Positions 9,024 through 17,970 of a DNA stretch of 64,000 bases are shown piece after piece (within the stretch, counting starts at the first letter, position 1; every line of letters starts with the position of its first letter). The position numbers were made by a program, and so were the translations under genes. Below the pieces are notes generated by a model, which did not search any database, was not told where the DNA came from, and saw only the letters and a program-made list of their open reading frames with translations. Source of the DNA: Pseudonocardia alaniniphila (GTDB taxonomy: Bacteria; Actinomycetota; Actinomycetes; Mycobacteriales; Pseudonocardiaceae); assembly GCF_022524485.1 (NCBI RefSeq), contig NZ_JAKXMK010000031.1, positions 1 to 64,000 on the forward strand, given 5' to 3'.

Positions 9024-9689
9024 CTACTCGACCCGCGCGAGCAGAAAACCGTCGTAGCCCTTTGCGCCCACCGTCTGGATCACAGTTGCGCTCACCCGCT
9101 TCTCCCGGGCCACGGCCTCGGCAAGCCGGCGGCTTCCCACCGCTGTGGGCTCCGTGGTCGCGGCGTCGACCACGCGGCCGCCGCGGACCACGTTGTCCAC
9201 GATGATCAGGCTTCCAGGCCGCGAGAGCCGCAGCGCGTGCTCGAAGTACTCCGTGCCGGAGCCTTTGTCGGCATCGATGAATGTGAGGTCGAACGGGCCG
9301 TCCACAGCTGCGTCGAGAGTGCTGAGCGTTTGGTCGGCCGCGCCGACGCGAAGGTCGACGATGTCGGCGAGTCCGGCCATCGCGATGTTGGATGTGGCTA
9401 CCTCGGCGCGATGCCGGTCGATCTCACAAGTGATGAGCCGCCCGTCCGGCGGGAGGGCGCGGGCCAGCCAGATGGTCGAGTAGCCGCCCAGGGTGCCGAC
9501 TTCCAGGATCCGGCAGGCCCCGATCGAGCAGGCTAGTAAATGCAGTAGTTTGCCCTGTTGCGGCGAGACATCAATCGACGGCAGGGCGCCGGCTCTGTTT
9601 GCCTCGAGCGCGGAATCGAGCACTGGATCGGGGTCGAGAAGTAGTCTGCTGAAGTAGTCGTCAACGGATCTCCACAGCTCACTGGGCAT
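9024..9689 (-). CDS. SAM-dependent O-methyltransferase (caffeoyl-CoA OMT-like, COG4122)
   Basis: The 221-residue protein shows the class I methyltransferase glycine motif LEVGTLGGYSTIWLARAL (about 62-79), the acidic residue at the end of strand 2 (CEIDRHR), and the family hallmarks DLTFIDADKG and GSLIIVDNVVRGG. Members methylate catechol-type hydroxyls using a divalent metal and S-adenosylmethionine. The length is typical. It is transcribed leftward, separated by about 110 bases from the next gene. The substrate is unknown. Confidence 0.88.
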   Translation of the reverse strand: MPSELWRSVDDYFSRLLLDPDPVLDSALEANRAGALPSIDVSPQQGKLLHLLACSIGACRILEVGTLGGYSTIWLARALPPDGRLITCEIDRHRAEVATSNIAMAGLADIVDLRVGAADQTLSTLDAAVDGPFDLTFIDADKGSGTEYFEHALRLSRPGSLIIVDNVVRGGRVVDAATTEPTAVGSRRLAEAVAREKRVSATVIQTVGAKGYDGFLLARVE

Positions 9690-9796
9690 GCTCCGAATTT
9701 ACGGCCGTCGTGGCCGGTGTCGCCAGGTGATAATCATTGATTGAAATCCCCGGAATGGTTCCAGGATGCATTGATCTCAACTCATTGCGTCACTGG

Positions 9797-10831
9797 TCAC
9801 TTCCGAGGGGACCAACCCAGGGCAGGGCCCAACGAGGTGGCCATGTCGGTGAGGATCTGGACGTAGTCGGCGTGATCGAAACCGAACGGCAGGGCGAAGA
9901 CCACCTCGTTGACGTCGCGGAAGCCGGCGTGGGCGTAGAGCGTCTCGGCGACCTGCTCCGAGGTGCCCAGGATGTCGGGGGCGAAGAGCATGTTGGCCGG
10001 ACCCTGCGGTCGGGCAGTGCGTGGGGTGCGGGCCTCGACGTAGGCGGCGTACTTCGCGCGCTGCTCGGGCGTGGCGGTGTCGGTGGGGATGACGACGAGC
10101 CCTTGGGCGACGCGGGCGTTCTCGCCGTCGGGGTGCTCGGCGCGGAAGGTCTGGATCTGGGCGTGCTGCAGGGTGGCGAAGTCGGTGGTGTCATCGGGTC
10201 CCGCGGCCTTGAGCACGCTGCTGGTGAGCAGCGACAGGCCCTGTTCGCCTGCCCACCGGGCGGAGCCGGGGCTGGCGGCGCCGTACCAGATGCGGTCGGC
10301 GAGACCCGCGGCGTGAGGCTGCACGTGGTCGGAGAACTCCTCGATGCCGACGGTGCCCTGGAAGCTGCTGGCAGGCTCGCCCCGGATCAGGCCGACCAGG
10401 CGCTTCACACGCTCGTAGGTGAAGTCCTCGACGTCGGCGGTGTGGGGGTAGAGCGCTTCGCTGACGTCGGCGAAACGCATGGGCGGTCCCACGGACACGC
10501 CGGGGTTGATCCGGCCGCCGGACAGGATGTCGACGGTGGCGAGGTCCTCGGCCAGCCGCAGCGGGTTCTCCCAGCCCAACGGGATGACGGCCGTCCCGAG
10601 CTCGATGCGGCTGGTGCGCTGGGTGGCCGCAGCCATGACGGCGACGGGGGAGGAGATGCCGTACTGCAGGTGCCGGTGGCGCAGCCAGGCCCCGTCGAAC
10701 CCGAGCCGCTCCCCGAGCTCGATGACCTCGAGGGTGCTCTCGTGGCCTGCGCGGGGGGACGCGCCATCGAACGAACCGATGGTGAGGAATCCGAGTTTCT
10801 GCAGTGGGACCGAGGGCGGCGGCACGTTCAC
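9797..10831 (-). CDS. LLM class flavin-dependent oxidoreductase (luciferase-like)
   Basis: From GTG 10831 the product has 344 residues. It starts VNVPPPSVPLQKLGFLTIGSFDG and shows TIM-barrel luciferase-like features: GFDGAWLRHRHLQYG, then RIELGTAVIPLGWENPLRLAEDLATVDILSGGR and GVSVGPP. A longer start at 10915 adds 28 non-conserved residues. Such enzymes use reduced FMN or F420 for monooxygenation or hydride transfer; the substrate is unknown. It is divergent from the alpha/beta hydrolase gene with about 106 bases between the starts, so the two may share control. Confidence 0.85.
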   Translation of the reverse strand: MNVPPPSVPLQKLGFLTIGSFDGASPRAGHESTLEVIELGERLGFDGAWLRHRHLQYGISSPVAVMAAATQRTSRIELGTAVIPLGWENPLRLAEDLATVDILSGGRINPGVSVGPPMRFADVSEALYPHTADVEDFTYERVKRLVGLIRGEPASSFQGTVGIEEFSDHVQPHAAGLADRIWYGAASPGSARWAGEQGLSLLTSSVLKAAGPDDTTDFATLQHAQIQTFRAEHPDGENARVAQGLVVIPTDTATPEQRAKYAAYVEARTPRTARPQGPANMLFAPDILGTSEQVAETLYAHAGFRDVNEVVFALPFGFDHADYVQILTDMATSLGPALGWSPRK

Positions 10832-10937
10832 GACCCTAATCCCGACGCTCACGAGCTCCGCGGCTCGGCCGGCGCGCGGTCCCGTCGACGTACTGTTCCT
10901 GCGGACGAGGATCACGAACCGGGCGAGGGAGCCGAAG

Positions 10938-11777
10938 GTGCTGGTACGAACACGCGACGGGGCAGGCCTCTATGCCGAGGAGCGCGGGTCTGGCGATCCG
11001 CTGCTCCTGCTGGCCGGCCAGTCGTCGAGCCACCTCATGTGGGGGGCGGTGATCGACCGGTTCGCCGAGCGGCACCGGGTGCTCGTGTTCGACTACCGGG
11101 GAACGGGGCGCAGCGAGTCACCGGAAGACGGCTACTCGACACCGGGGTTCGCCGCCGACGCCGTGGCCGTTCTCGATGCCTTCGACGTGCCCAGGGCGCA
11201 AGTGTACGGCTTCTCCATGGGTGGACGGGTGGCACAGTGGGTCGCGATCGATCATCCCGATCGGGTGGGCGCGCTCGTGCTGGGCGCCACGACCCCTGGT
11301 GACAGGCATGGTGTGCCACGCCCGGACTGGGCGAACGCGCTGCTGGCCCGGCCGGACGACAAGGCAGGCCTGGACGCGATGATGTTCACGCCGGCATGGC
11401 TCGACGGCCGTGCCGAGCGGCCCGGCGTGTGCCAGGACTGGCGGGTGGGCACCCCGCCGCTCACACAGGCCCGGCACTACGAGGCCAGCCAGGCACATGA
11501 CGCCTGGGACCGGCTGCCGTCGATCACCGCGCCGACACTGATCATCCACGGGAGCGACGACCCGACCAACGTTCCGGAGAACGCGTTCCTGCTCGCCGAG
11601 CGGATCCCGGGCTCGACGGTGCACATCATCGACGGCGCGCGGCACGGCTACTGGGAGGAGTTCTCCGACGAGGCCGAGCGGGTCGTGCTCGGGTTCCTCG
11701 ACCGCCATGCGTTGGAGCGCCGCTCCCCGACCGTCGGCGCCGTGGATCGCGAGCGGGGTGACACAGGCGCCGGATGA
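10938..11777 (+). CDS. alpha/beta hydrolase
   Basis: The 279-residue product has the oxyanion region LLLAGQSSSHLMW, the strand motif FDYRGTGRS, the nucleophile elbow GFSMGGR (Ser in G-x-S-x-G), an acid in HGSDDPTNVPENA and the catalytic His in ARHGYWEEF. GTG 10938 is chosen because GAGGGAG ends 6 bases upstream; the frame is open far to the left but is antisense to the LLM gene there. Family members include 3-oxoadipate enol-lactonase-like and related hydrolases; no specific substrate can be assigned. Confidence 0.88.
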   Translation: MLVRTRDGAGLYAEERGSGDPLLLLAGQSSSHLMWGAVIDRFAERHRVLVFDYRGTGRSESPEDGYSTPGFAADAVAVLDAFDVPRAQVYGFSMGGRVAQWVAIDHPDRVGALVLGATTPGDRHGVPRPDWANALLARPDDKAGLDAMMFTPAWLDGRAERPGVCQDWRVGTPPLTQARHYEASQAHDAWDRLPSITAPTLIIHGSDDPTNVPENAFLLAERIPGSTVHIIDGARHGYWEEFSDEAERVVLGFLDRHALERRSPTVGAVDRERGDTGAG

Positions 11778-11838
11778 GCCGGCGGGAACGGCCCACAGCC
11801 GGTCGGCCGGCGCGGATCGCTGACATAGGTTGCCTGTC

Positions 11839-12726
11839 TCAGGCTCGCTCGTCGAGCCGTCTCCTGGCGTCCATCGCGGACCGGGCGTCGTCGTGGATCC
11901 GTGCCCACGGGTCGCCCTTCTGCGCGAGCCGGCGCCGGACGCTGCGCAGGTCGTATCCGCCGGGGGTGACCTTCCCGAGCTCCTTCATCTCGATGGGGGT
12001 CGCGACCGGGGCGCCGGGCCGGGCTCGTGGCGAGTACGGGCTGACGGCGGTCTGGCCGTAAGCGTTGCGGTTGGTGTCGAGGAAGATCCGGCCCCGCCGG
12101 GCGGCGATGCGCTGCTCCGTGGTGAGCTCGTCGGGCGCGTCGGCGGCGAGCCGCGCGGCCACGCCCCTGACCAGCTCACGGACGTCGTCGAAGCTCGCCG
12201 AGCGGTCCAGCGGCGAGACGACGTGGTATCCGCTGCCGCCGGTCGCCATGAGATAGGTCGAGAGGCCGAGGTCCTCCAGCAGCTCGGAGGTGGCGCGCAC
12301 CGTGCGGCGGAGCACCGCGAGATCCACGTCGTCCGGCGGGTCGATGTCCATCACCAAGAGGTCGGGTTCGTCGATCCCGTCGGCGCGCGAGAGCCAGCGG
12401 TGCAGCTCGAGGCAGGCCTGGTCGGCGAGGTACCGCAAGGTGTCGACGTCATCGACCATCAGGTGACGGACGCTCCCGCGCTCGTTGCCGGACGCGACGG
12501 TCGTGGTCTCCACGAAGTCGGGGAGGTGCTCTGGCGCCTGCTTCTGGTAGAAGCCCGACTTCCCGATCCCGTCCGGGAAGCGGTGCAGCACGAGTGGCCG
12601 CCCCGCGAGGTGCGGCAGCATCCACTCCGCGACGAATTCGTAGTACTCGGCGAGGTCGGCCTTGGTGTAGCCCGACTCGGGGTAGAGCACCTTGTCCGGC
12701 CGGGAGATCTCCTGCTGGGTCGTCAC
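11839..12726 (-). CDS. LigD-type primase-polymerase domain protein (NHEJ)
   Basis: The 295-residue stand-alone polymerase has the LigD-Pol hallmarks ISRPDKVLYPESGYTKADLAEYYE, LHRFPDGIGKSGFYQKQ, the metal-binding LLVMDIDPPDD, and GGSGYHVVSPLD near the nucleotide site. It extends or fills DNA or RNA ends during non-homologous end joining. It overlaps the upstream ATP-dependent ligase gene by 4 bp (ATGA), so the two are translated together. In many actinobacteria these domains are fused in LigD. No Ku gene and no LigD phosphoesterase domain lie in the window. Confidence 0.92.
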   Translation of the reverse strand: MTTQQEISRPDKVLYPESGYTKADLAEYYEFVAEWMLPHLAGRPLVLHRFPDGIGKSGFYQKQAPEHLPDFVETTTVASGNERGSVRHLMVDDVDTLRYLADQACLELHRWLSRADGIDEPDLLVMDIDPPDDVDLAVLRRTVRATSELLEDLGLSTYLMATGGSGYHVVSPLDRSASFDDVRELVRGVAARLAADAPDELTTEQRIAARRGRIFLDTNRNAYGQTAVSPYSPRARPGAPVATPIEMKELGKVTPGGYDLRSVRRRLAQKGDPWARIHDDARSAMDARRRLDERA

Positions 12727-13739
12727 CGGGGAGGCTCCTCACGCACCACGTCCGCGGCCGCTTTGTCGTCACGGAGCCCGAGGTAGCGGGGATGGCGCAG
12801 CCTCCCGTCGCGCGTCCACTCGGTGAACCCGATCTGCGCCACCAGTTCGGGTCTCAGCCAGTGCGTGCCGCGCTCGCGCACCTGGTCCGCGAAGGGCGAC
12901 GCCGCCGTCCCCATCTCGTCGAACCGCGCCCGCAGGCCGACCAGCACATGATGGTCGAAACCCGTGCCGACCTTTCCCGCGTAGCGAAGCGCGCCGTCAC
13001 CGTCGTGGTAGCCGATCAACAAGGCCCCGAACCCGATACGGGAGCCGGTCGGGTCCGTGTACCCGCCCACCACGAACTCCTGCCCGCGCACGCACTTGAA
13101 CTTGAGCCAGTCGCCGGACCGCGCCCCGGGCCGGTACGGGGAGTCCGCGCGCTTGGCGATCAGTCCCTCCCAACCCCGCTCGCACGCCTGCCGCAGGTAC
13201 TCCTCGCCGTCGGTGTTGCGATGGGTGCTGAACCGGAGCGGGTCGGTGAAATCGAGAGACGCCTGGAGCACCTGCTTGCGCGCGCGCAGCGGAAGCGCCG
13301 TCACGTCGTACCCGCCGACCCCCAGCACGTCGAAGAGGTAGAAGATCACGGCCACCCCGGTGGCGCGCGCCCGGTCGGGGTCGGTGATGCCGAGCCGCGC
13401 CTGCAGCCGCGAGAAGCTGGTCTCGTCGCCGTCGAACGCCACCACCTCGCCGTCGGCCACGAACTTCACCGGCGCCGACGCGTCCAGCGCCTCCGCCACC
13501 TCCGGATACGTGCCTTCCAACGGGTGACGGGTGCGGGAGTACAGCTTGGTGCCCCGGCCGTCACGCACGACGAGCATCCGTTCGCCGTCGAGTTTGCGCT
13601 CGTAGAGCCACTCGGGGTCGGAGAAGTGGTCGTGGGTGAGGAGGGCGAGCATGGGCTCCACGAAGTCCGGCTCGCGGCGAGGCAGGCCAGCGCGCTCGTC
13701 CTCGCCGAGGACGTGCAACGGATCCGGATGCCGGGCCAT
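12723..13739 (-). CDS. ATP-dependent DNA ligase (LigD ligase domain type)
   Basis: The 338-residue protein has the nucleotidyltransferase motif I YERKLDGERMLV, with the adenylated lysine at about residue 49. Later motifs follow (FVADGEVVAFDG, EGLIAKRADSPYRPGARSGDWLKFK), then an OB-fold domain (EFVVGGYTDPTGSRIGFGALLIGYHDG). It seals nicks with ATP and by context acts with the polymerase gene that it overlaps by 4 bp. It begins MARHPDPLHVLGEDERAG; this short N-terminal leader precedes the usual FVEPMLA start of the domain. Confidence 0.92.
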   Translation of the reverse strand: MARHPDPLHVLGEDERAGLPRREPDFVEPMLALLTHDHFSDPEWLYERKLDGERMLVVRDGRGTKLYSRTRHPLEGTYPEVAEALDASAPVKFVADGEVVAFDGDETSFSRLQARLGITDPDRARATGVAVIFYLFDVLGVGGYDVTALPLRARKQVLQASLDFTDPLRFSTHRNTDGEEYLRQACERGWEGLIAKRADSPYRPGARSGDWLKFKCVRGQEFVVGGYTDPTGSRIGFGALLIGYHDGDGALRYAGKVGTGFDHHVLVGLRARFDEMGTAASPFADQVRERGTHWLRPELVAQIGFTEWTRDGRLRHPRYLGLRDDKAAADVVREEPPR

Positions 13740-14010
13740 TCCCCGACGTACCCAAGAAAGCGCCGTGACGAACGTACGGACCGACGGTTGCGCGAGCGTG
13801 CCCCAGGTTCGCCGATGACGGACGGGTCGTTGATCGCGGCCTGTGGTCCGCCATGTCCGCGTGCTGGAAGGTACGGATGCCCGTATGTCGGCGATCTATG
13901 CTGCGGCGGGCCGATTGCGTCGCCGGGATCGCCGTAATACGCGATGCGGACAGCGCGGTTGAGATCGCCAGGATCGTCCGGCAAATGATTTCCTCGGGCC
14001 GGACGGTCTC

Positions 14011-14508
14011 ATGGGCGGGCTCCGGACATGGTTCGCGACAGCCCAGCGTGAGGCAGGACGTGAGGACTTGGATCTCGAGTTTCGACCTGGCGAGCCACGC
14101 GATCTGTCGGCCTTTGCGGACACACGGAGGCGGCCGAGGACACCGCTCGCTATCTGACGGTGACCGGCATCGCGTGGCGCGAGAAGGCGTTCCAAGATCC
14201 CGATCAGGAGCACACTGTCGGCGAAGTCGATGGCGTTCCCGTCGGCTATGCCCTGCTCGCCGGGGTTTGCAGGCCCGGAAGCGCCGGATCGCGCCATCGA
14301 GATCCGACGGATGGTGCTGCGCCCTGAGTGGCGCGGCGGCGGGCGCGGCCGGGCTGTGTTGCAGGCTGCGGTCACCCGGGCCGACAGGGTGCACAACGCC
14401 GGCCGGGTCTGGTTGCGCGTGAAGCCGCAGAACGCCCGCGAGCGAAAGCTGTTCCTCTCCGAAGGCTACGTGGAAGACCACGTGGAGAAGACGTTCGGCA
14501 CCGCTTGA
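14011..14508 (+). pseudogene. frameshifted GNAT acetyltransferase gene
   Basis: Three consecutive frames encode one GNAT-like protein. Frame 1 from ATG 14011 gives MGGLRTWFATAQREAG to DLSAFADT. A shift near 14122-14128 moves to a second frame with TARYLTVTGIAWREKAF and GEVDGVPVGYALLAG. A second shift near 14262-14268 restores the first frame with RAIEIRRMVLRPEWRGGGRG and the tail LFLSEGYVEDHVEKTFG. The first frame alone stops at about 14153. The two shifts compensate each other, so the gene is either broken or hit by two sequencing errors. The acetyl-CoA loop (RPEWRGGGRGRAVL) is intact. Confidence 0.7.
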
Positions 14509-14605
14509 CCGCCGCGGTCCAGCTGGTGGGGATAGGAGCCGAGCTGTTCCCGTCGAAGACCGAGCCGCGGGTCAGGAGGAATGCGTCGTTGTCGCCCTGG
14601 CGGTC

Positions 14606-15361
14606 CTACCGGTAGCTCTGCGGGGAACGGTGGAACTGCTTCGCCTGCACGGGATCGTGGCCGAACAGCAGCGTGGCACTCTGCTCCTGGGCGATGCGCT
14701 GGAGCTTGGCGGCGGACTCGGCGGCAGCCTCGGGGTCCGCCTGTCCGCCCCACGACGCGTGATCGAGGTTGTCCTGGGTGTAGACGGCGTCGCCGCAGAC
14801 GACCATGTTGCCGGTCTCCGGCAGCCGGACCATGACCGACTCGTGCGCCGGGGCGTGGCCGGGAGTCAGCAGGACCTCGATGCCGGGGAACAGCTCCATC
14901 TCGCCGTCGAGCAACTCGTGCTTCAACTTCGGCAGGTTCCAGTACTGGTTGGGGAACCTGCCGTTGTCCTTGGCGAAGTCGTAGTGCTCGCGCTGAACGA
15001 AGAAGGTGGCCCGCTGGAACAGGTCGTTGTTGCCGGCGTGGTCGAAGTGCAGGTGCGTGTTGATGACGTAGTCGATATCGGTGGGCCGGACGTCGAGCTC
15101 GGCCAGCCGCACCTCGAGGTTGTCCTCCGGCTGCATCTCCGGCACCAGGACGTCGACCATCTCGGTGCCCCGCCAGGTCGCCAGCGGGTCGGTGATGTGG
15201 AGGCGGCTCATGCCCGTGTCGATCAGCAGGTTCTTGCCGTTGTCGAGCTTGATCAGGTACGAGGGAACCGGCAGCTTGACGAGGTTGCCATCGCTCACCC
15301 CGGGCGCGACCACCTCGTAAGGGCAGTTACAGGTGCCCAAGGGGATGATGTACATCTCCAC
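14606..15361 (-). CDS. N-acyl-homoserine lactone lactonase (AiiA-like metallo-beta-lactamase fold)
   Basis: The 251-residue protein has the di-zinc motif HLHFDHAG (H103, H105, D107, H108), followed by H169 in TPGHAPAH, D191 and Y194 in GDAVYT, and H235 in LFGHDP. Spacing and identity match the metal ligands and catalytic Tyr194 of Bacillus AiiA almost residue for residue. The enzyme opens the lactone ring of acyl-homoserine lactones, quenching quorum signals of Gram-negative bacteria. It starts at GTG 15361 with GGAGGAG 9 bases upstream. It stands alone between the GNAT remnant and the second 65-bp repeat array. Confidence 0.88.
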   Translation of the reverse strand: MEMYIIPLGTCNCPYEVVAPGVSDGNLVKLPVPSYLIKLDNGKNLLIDTGMSRLHITDPLATWRGTEMVDVLVPEMQPEDNLEVRLAELDVRPTDIDYVINTHLHFDHAGNNDLFQRATFFVQREHYDFAKDNGRFPNQYWNLPKLKHELLDGEMELFPGIEVLLTPGHAPAHESVMVRLPETGNMVVCGDAVYTQDNLDHASWGGQADPEAAAESAAKLQRIAQEQSATLLFGHDPVQAKQFHRSPQSYR

Positions 15362-15696
15362 GCGAATTCACTCCTCCGAGCCTGCTGAGTGGACGGGCCA
15401 CGACGCTTCGGACGTGTCACCGCCTCGGTGGGGCGCCGCCCATGATCCCTGTCTGGTCGCTCTGGCGCTGTATGGCTTCCTGACAATAGGCCGACACATC
15501 GGTGCCCTCGGCCTCCTCGCCACCGGGGCGTGCTTGGTGCACATCGGCCAGCCATGGTGGTTTCGTGGGCCGCTGGTCCGATCTGCACCGCCCGGACGAC
15601 TCCGGCTGCTCGGGCATCAACGGGCCAGGTGCCGGGTACCGTTCATGTCCTGGCTGATCTCGACGAGGATCCCCTCAGCCCTGCCCGTCCCGGTGA
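15362..15696. other. intergenic stretch before repeat array 2
   Basis: No supported gene. It holds the ribosome site and presumably the promoter of the lactonase gene at its left end. The overlapping open frames have no family features. Confidence 0.5.
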
Positions 15697-16807
15697 TGAT
15701 CATTGTTTGGGTCCGCGCAACCGTGTCCAGCACGGTTATCGACCCCGGTTTGCTGATCATGGTCGGAAGGGGGTCGTCTCTCGGTGACCGTCGGCACGGC
15801 GCGGGGTGATGATCGTCGTTTGGGGCCGCGCAGCCGTGTCCAGCACGGTTGTCGACCCCGATCTGGTGATCATGAGCAGCGTGGGGATCGCCTCTCGGCG
15901 GGCACCGGCTCGTCGCCGCCGGTGATCGTCGTTTGGGGCTGCGGAGCCGTGTGTCGTCTGGTTGTCGGTCCCGACCTGGTGATCATGGCCGGGTAGCGGG
16001 CGGGGCGCCCATCAAGGCAGGGGTCGACCCGCTCGCCCGCGCGCTGATCGGCGTTGTGGCGGGTAGGCGTGTGCGCCCTGTTGTTGATCCCTGGCAGCTG
16101 ATCATGGATGGCTACTGACCGGCCGCGGTCGCGGCTGGGCCGACTCGTCCGCGCCGAGCATGATCATTGTTTGGGGCCGCGCAACCGTGTCCAGCACGGT
16201 TGTCGACCCCGATCTGGCGATCATGAGCAGCGTGGGGATCGCCTCTCGGCGAGCATCGGCTCGCCGTCACCGGTGATCGTCGTCTGGGGCTGCGGAGCCG
16301 TGTCTCGTCCGGTTGCCGGGGCCGAACTGTTGATCTTGATCGCGTGTCGGGTACCGGGCTGGCTGCCAGCAGGGCGCCGGCCGGCCCGCTGACCCCGAGC
16401 AAGATCGTCGTTTGGGGCCGCACGCCCGTGTATGGCGCGGTCCCCGGTCCCAAGTTGCTGATCATGGACAGCAAGGGGGTCGTCGCCCGGCGGCGCGCTG
16501 GCCAGCCGCGAGCGGTGATCGTCGTTTGGGGCCGAGCAGCCGTATGCCGCCCTGTGGCCGGTCCCGAACTGCCGATCATGGTCGAGCACCGGGCAGTGCT
16601 GTCCGGCAACGTAGGGCCTGCTCGCCCCGGCTGTGATCATCATTTGGGGCCGCATACCCGGGTGCAGCTCGGTTTCCGGTCCCAAATCGACGATCATGGG
16701 CGGGGAATCCGGCGGGGCACTGGCTCCCACCCCTCCGGCGAAGATCGCCGTTTCGGTCCCCACAGCCGCGTCTGGCACCGGTTGGCGGTCTCGAGCAGCT
16801 GATCATG
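15697..16807 (+). repeat. array 2 of the 65-bp structured repeat (10 units, variable spacers)
   Basis: Units start at 15697, 15810, 15923, 16045, 16161, 16274, 16402, 16516, 16634 and 16742; eight are exactly 65 bp, the others 62 and 66. Positions 1-16 read TGATCGTCGTTTGGGG and the unit ends GATCATG. TGATC (1-5) pairs with GATCA (59-63), GGGG (13-16) with CCCC (47-50), and A-G-C-C-G-T-G (23-29) with CACGGTT (35-41) around loop TCCAG. Some units carry AACCGTG instead, restoring a perfect stem. Spacers are 42-63 bp, so the period (108-128) is not a multiple of three and a protein repeat is excluded. Units 2-3 with spacers are near-copies of units 5-6. Confidence 0.85.
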
Positions 16808-16854
16808 GCCCGCGGGCCGGCCCCCGTTGACCGATGCCGAACCCGGCAGCTCGC

Positions 16855-17970
16855 TCAGCGGGGCGCCGGGTCGGCGTCCTGAGCGTCGGTCAGCCGCTGT
16901 CGCTGTGGGGTAACCGTGTACTCGGGGTCCCGTGCGGATGCCATACCGGCTTCGAAGATCCCGTAGCGAGTGGCTGCTGACCCGGCGTTGAGCAACACCG
17001 CGGACACCAGCGACACGAGTCGGGGACGGCGCACGCGACCAGCGAGCAGGGTGCCGGCGGCGCCGGCGAGTGTGGCGGCGCGGGCCGACCTCAGCACCCT
17101 GCCTGCACGGCCTGTGCGGTAGGCGCGGGCCGTTGGCCCGAGCCGGCGTTCCAGTGCGGCCGTCGCGCCCAGTTCGATGACTGCACCGGCCACGGCGATC
17201 CCGCGGGCCGGGCAGGCCTCGCCCCCGGCCAGCATGCCGACGGCACCCCCGCTGGCCAGGGCGCTTCCGGCGAAGACGAACGGCAGCTCCCGGTGAGCCT
17301 CGTGCCACGCGGGTACGGCGGTGTCGGCGAGCAGCACGGCCGTGTAGGTCGTGAGGGCAGGGCCGAGGACGCCGGCCCCGGCGCCGGTGAGACGGGCGAG
17401 CCCGGGGGCGACGCCGGTGAGCTCGGATGCGGCGGTGGCGCCTGCCAGCGTCCCGAACGGGGCCAGGATCCACGAACCGACCGAGAGCGGCGAGGTCGGT
17501 TTGAACACACGCAGCATGTTCAGGAAGCGCGTGGGCCTGCCGAGGTCGTGCACCAGCGCGCCGACGCTGGCCATCGCCCCGAACCCCGCAGCCAGCCGCC
17601 CGACGCGGCGCAGGAGCGGGCGGCCACTGGCGTCGGCGAGGGCGGCCATCGTGGCCGATACGCCCGCCACGCCGCCGAGGTAGAGGTAGATCGGGACGTC
17701 GGGCACCTTCCAGACCGGGGGCTTGATGATCGCGCGGTCGTAGTAGGTGCGGAACTCGGCCTCGGGCACCATCAGTTGCTCGCCGCGGGGCCGGCCAGGG
17801 CGGCTCCGAGGTGCCTCGGCTGTGGGCCGGTCGGGACCTGCACCCCGTGGTCCGGCCCCGCCTGGTGCCGTGGCGCCCGGCCGGTCGTCGCGAGTGCCGT
17901 ACGGGGCCCAGCCGCCGATCCGGTCCCCGGTCCAGCTCGTCGTCCCGTCGACCGGGCGACGGCGGCTCAT
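16855..17970 (-). CDS. NrfD/PsrC-type membrane subunit of formate dehydrogenase
   Basis: The 371-residue product has a basic N-terminal extension of about 65 residues, then FRTYYDRAIIKPPVWKVPD, a typical NrfD start. About eight hydrophobic helices follow (YLYLGGVAGVSATMAALAD; LNMLRVFKPTSPLSVGSWILAPFG; others). NrfD proteins anchor molybdenum enzymes and exchange electrons with quinones. ATG 17970 overlaps the stop of the Fe-S subunit by 4 bp, so it is the last gene of the formate dehydrogenase operon. Confidence 0.85.
   Translation of the reverse strand: MSRRRPVDGTTSWTGDRIGGWAPYGTRDDRPGATAPGGAGPRGAGPDRPTAEAPRSRPGRPRGEQLMVPEAEFRTYYDRAIIKPPVWKVPDVPIYLYLGGVAGVSATMAALADASGRPLLRRVGRLAAGFGAMASVGALVHDLGRPTRFLNMLRVFKPTSPLSVGSWILAPFGTLAGATAASELTGVAPGLARLTGAGAGVLGPALTTYTAVLLADTAVPAWHEAHRELPFVFAGSALASGGAVGMLAGGEACPARGIAVAGAVIELGATAALERRLGPTARAYRTGRAGRVLRSARAATLAGAAGTLLAGRVRRPRLVSLVSAVLLNAGSAATRYGIFEAGMASARDPEYTVTPQRQRLTDAQDADPAPR

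Noticed and set aside
15697..16807. CRISPR array or integron cassette array
   Set aside because: Units are 65 bp and degenerate, spacers are partly similar to each other, there are no cas genes, no integrase, and no attC-type core sites or cassette genes.
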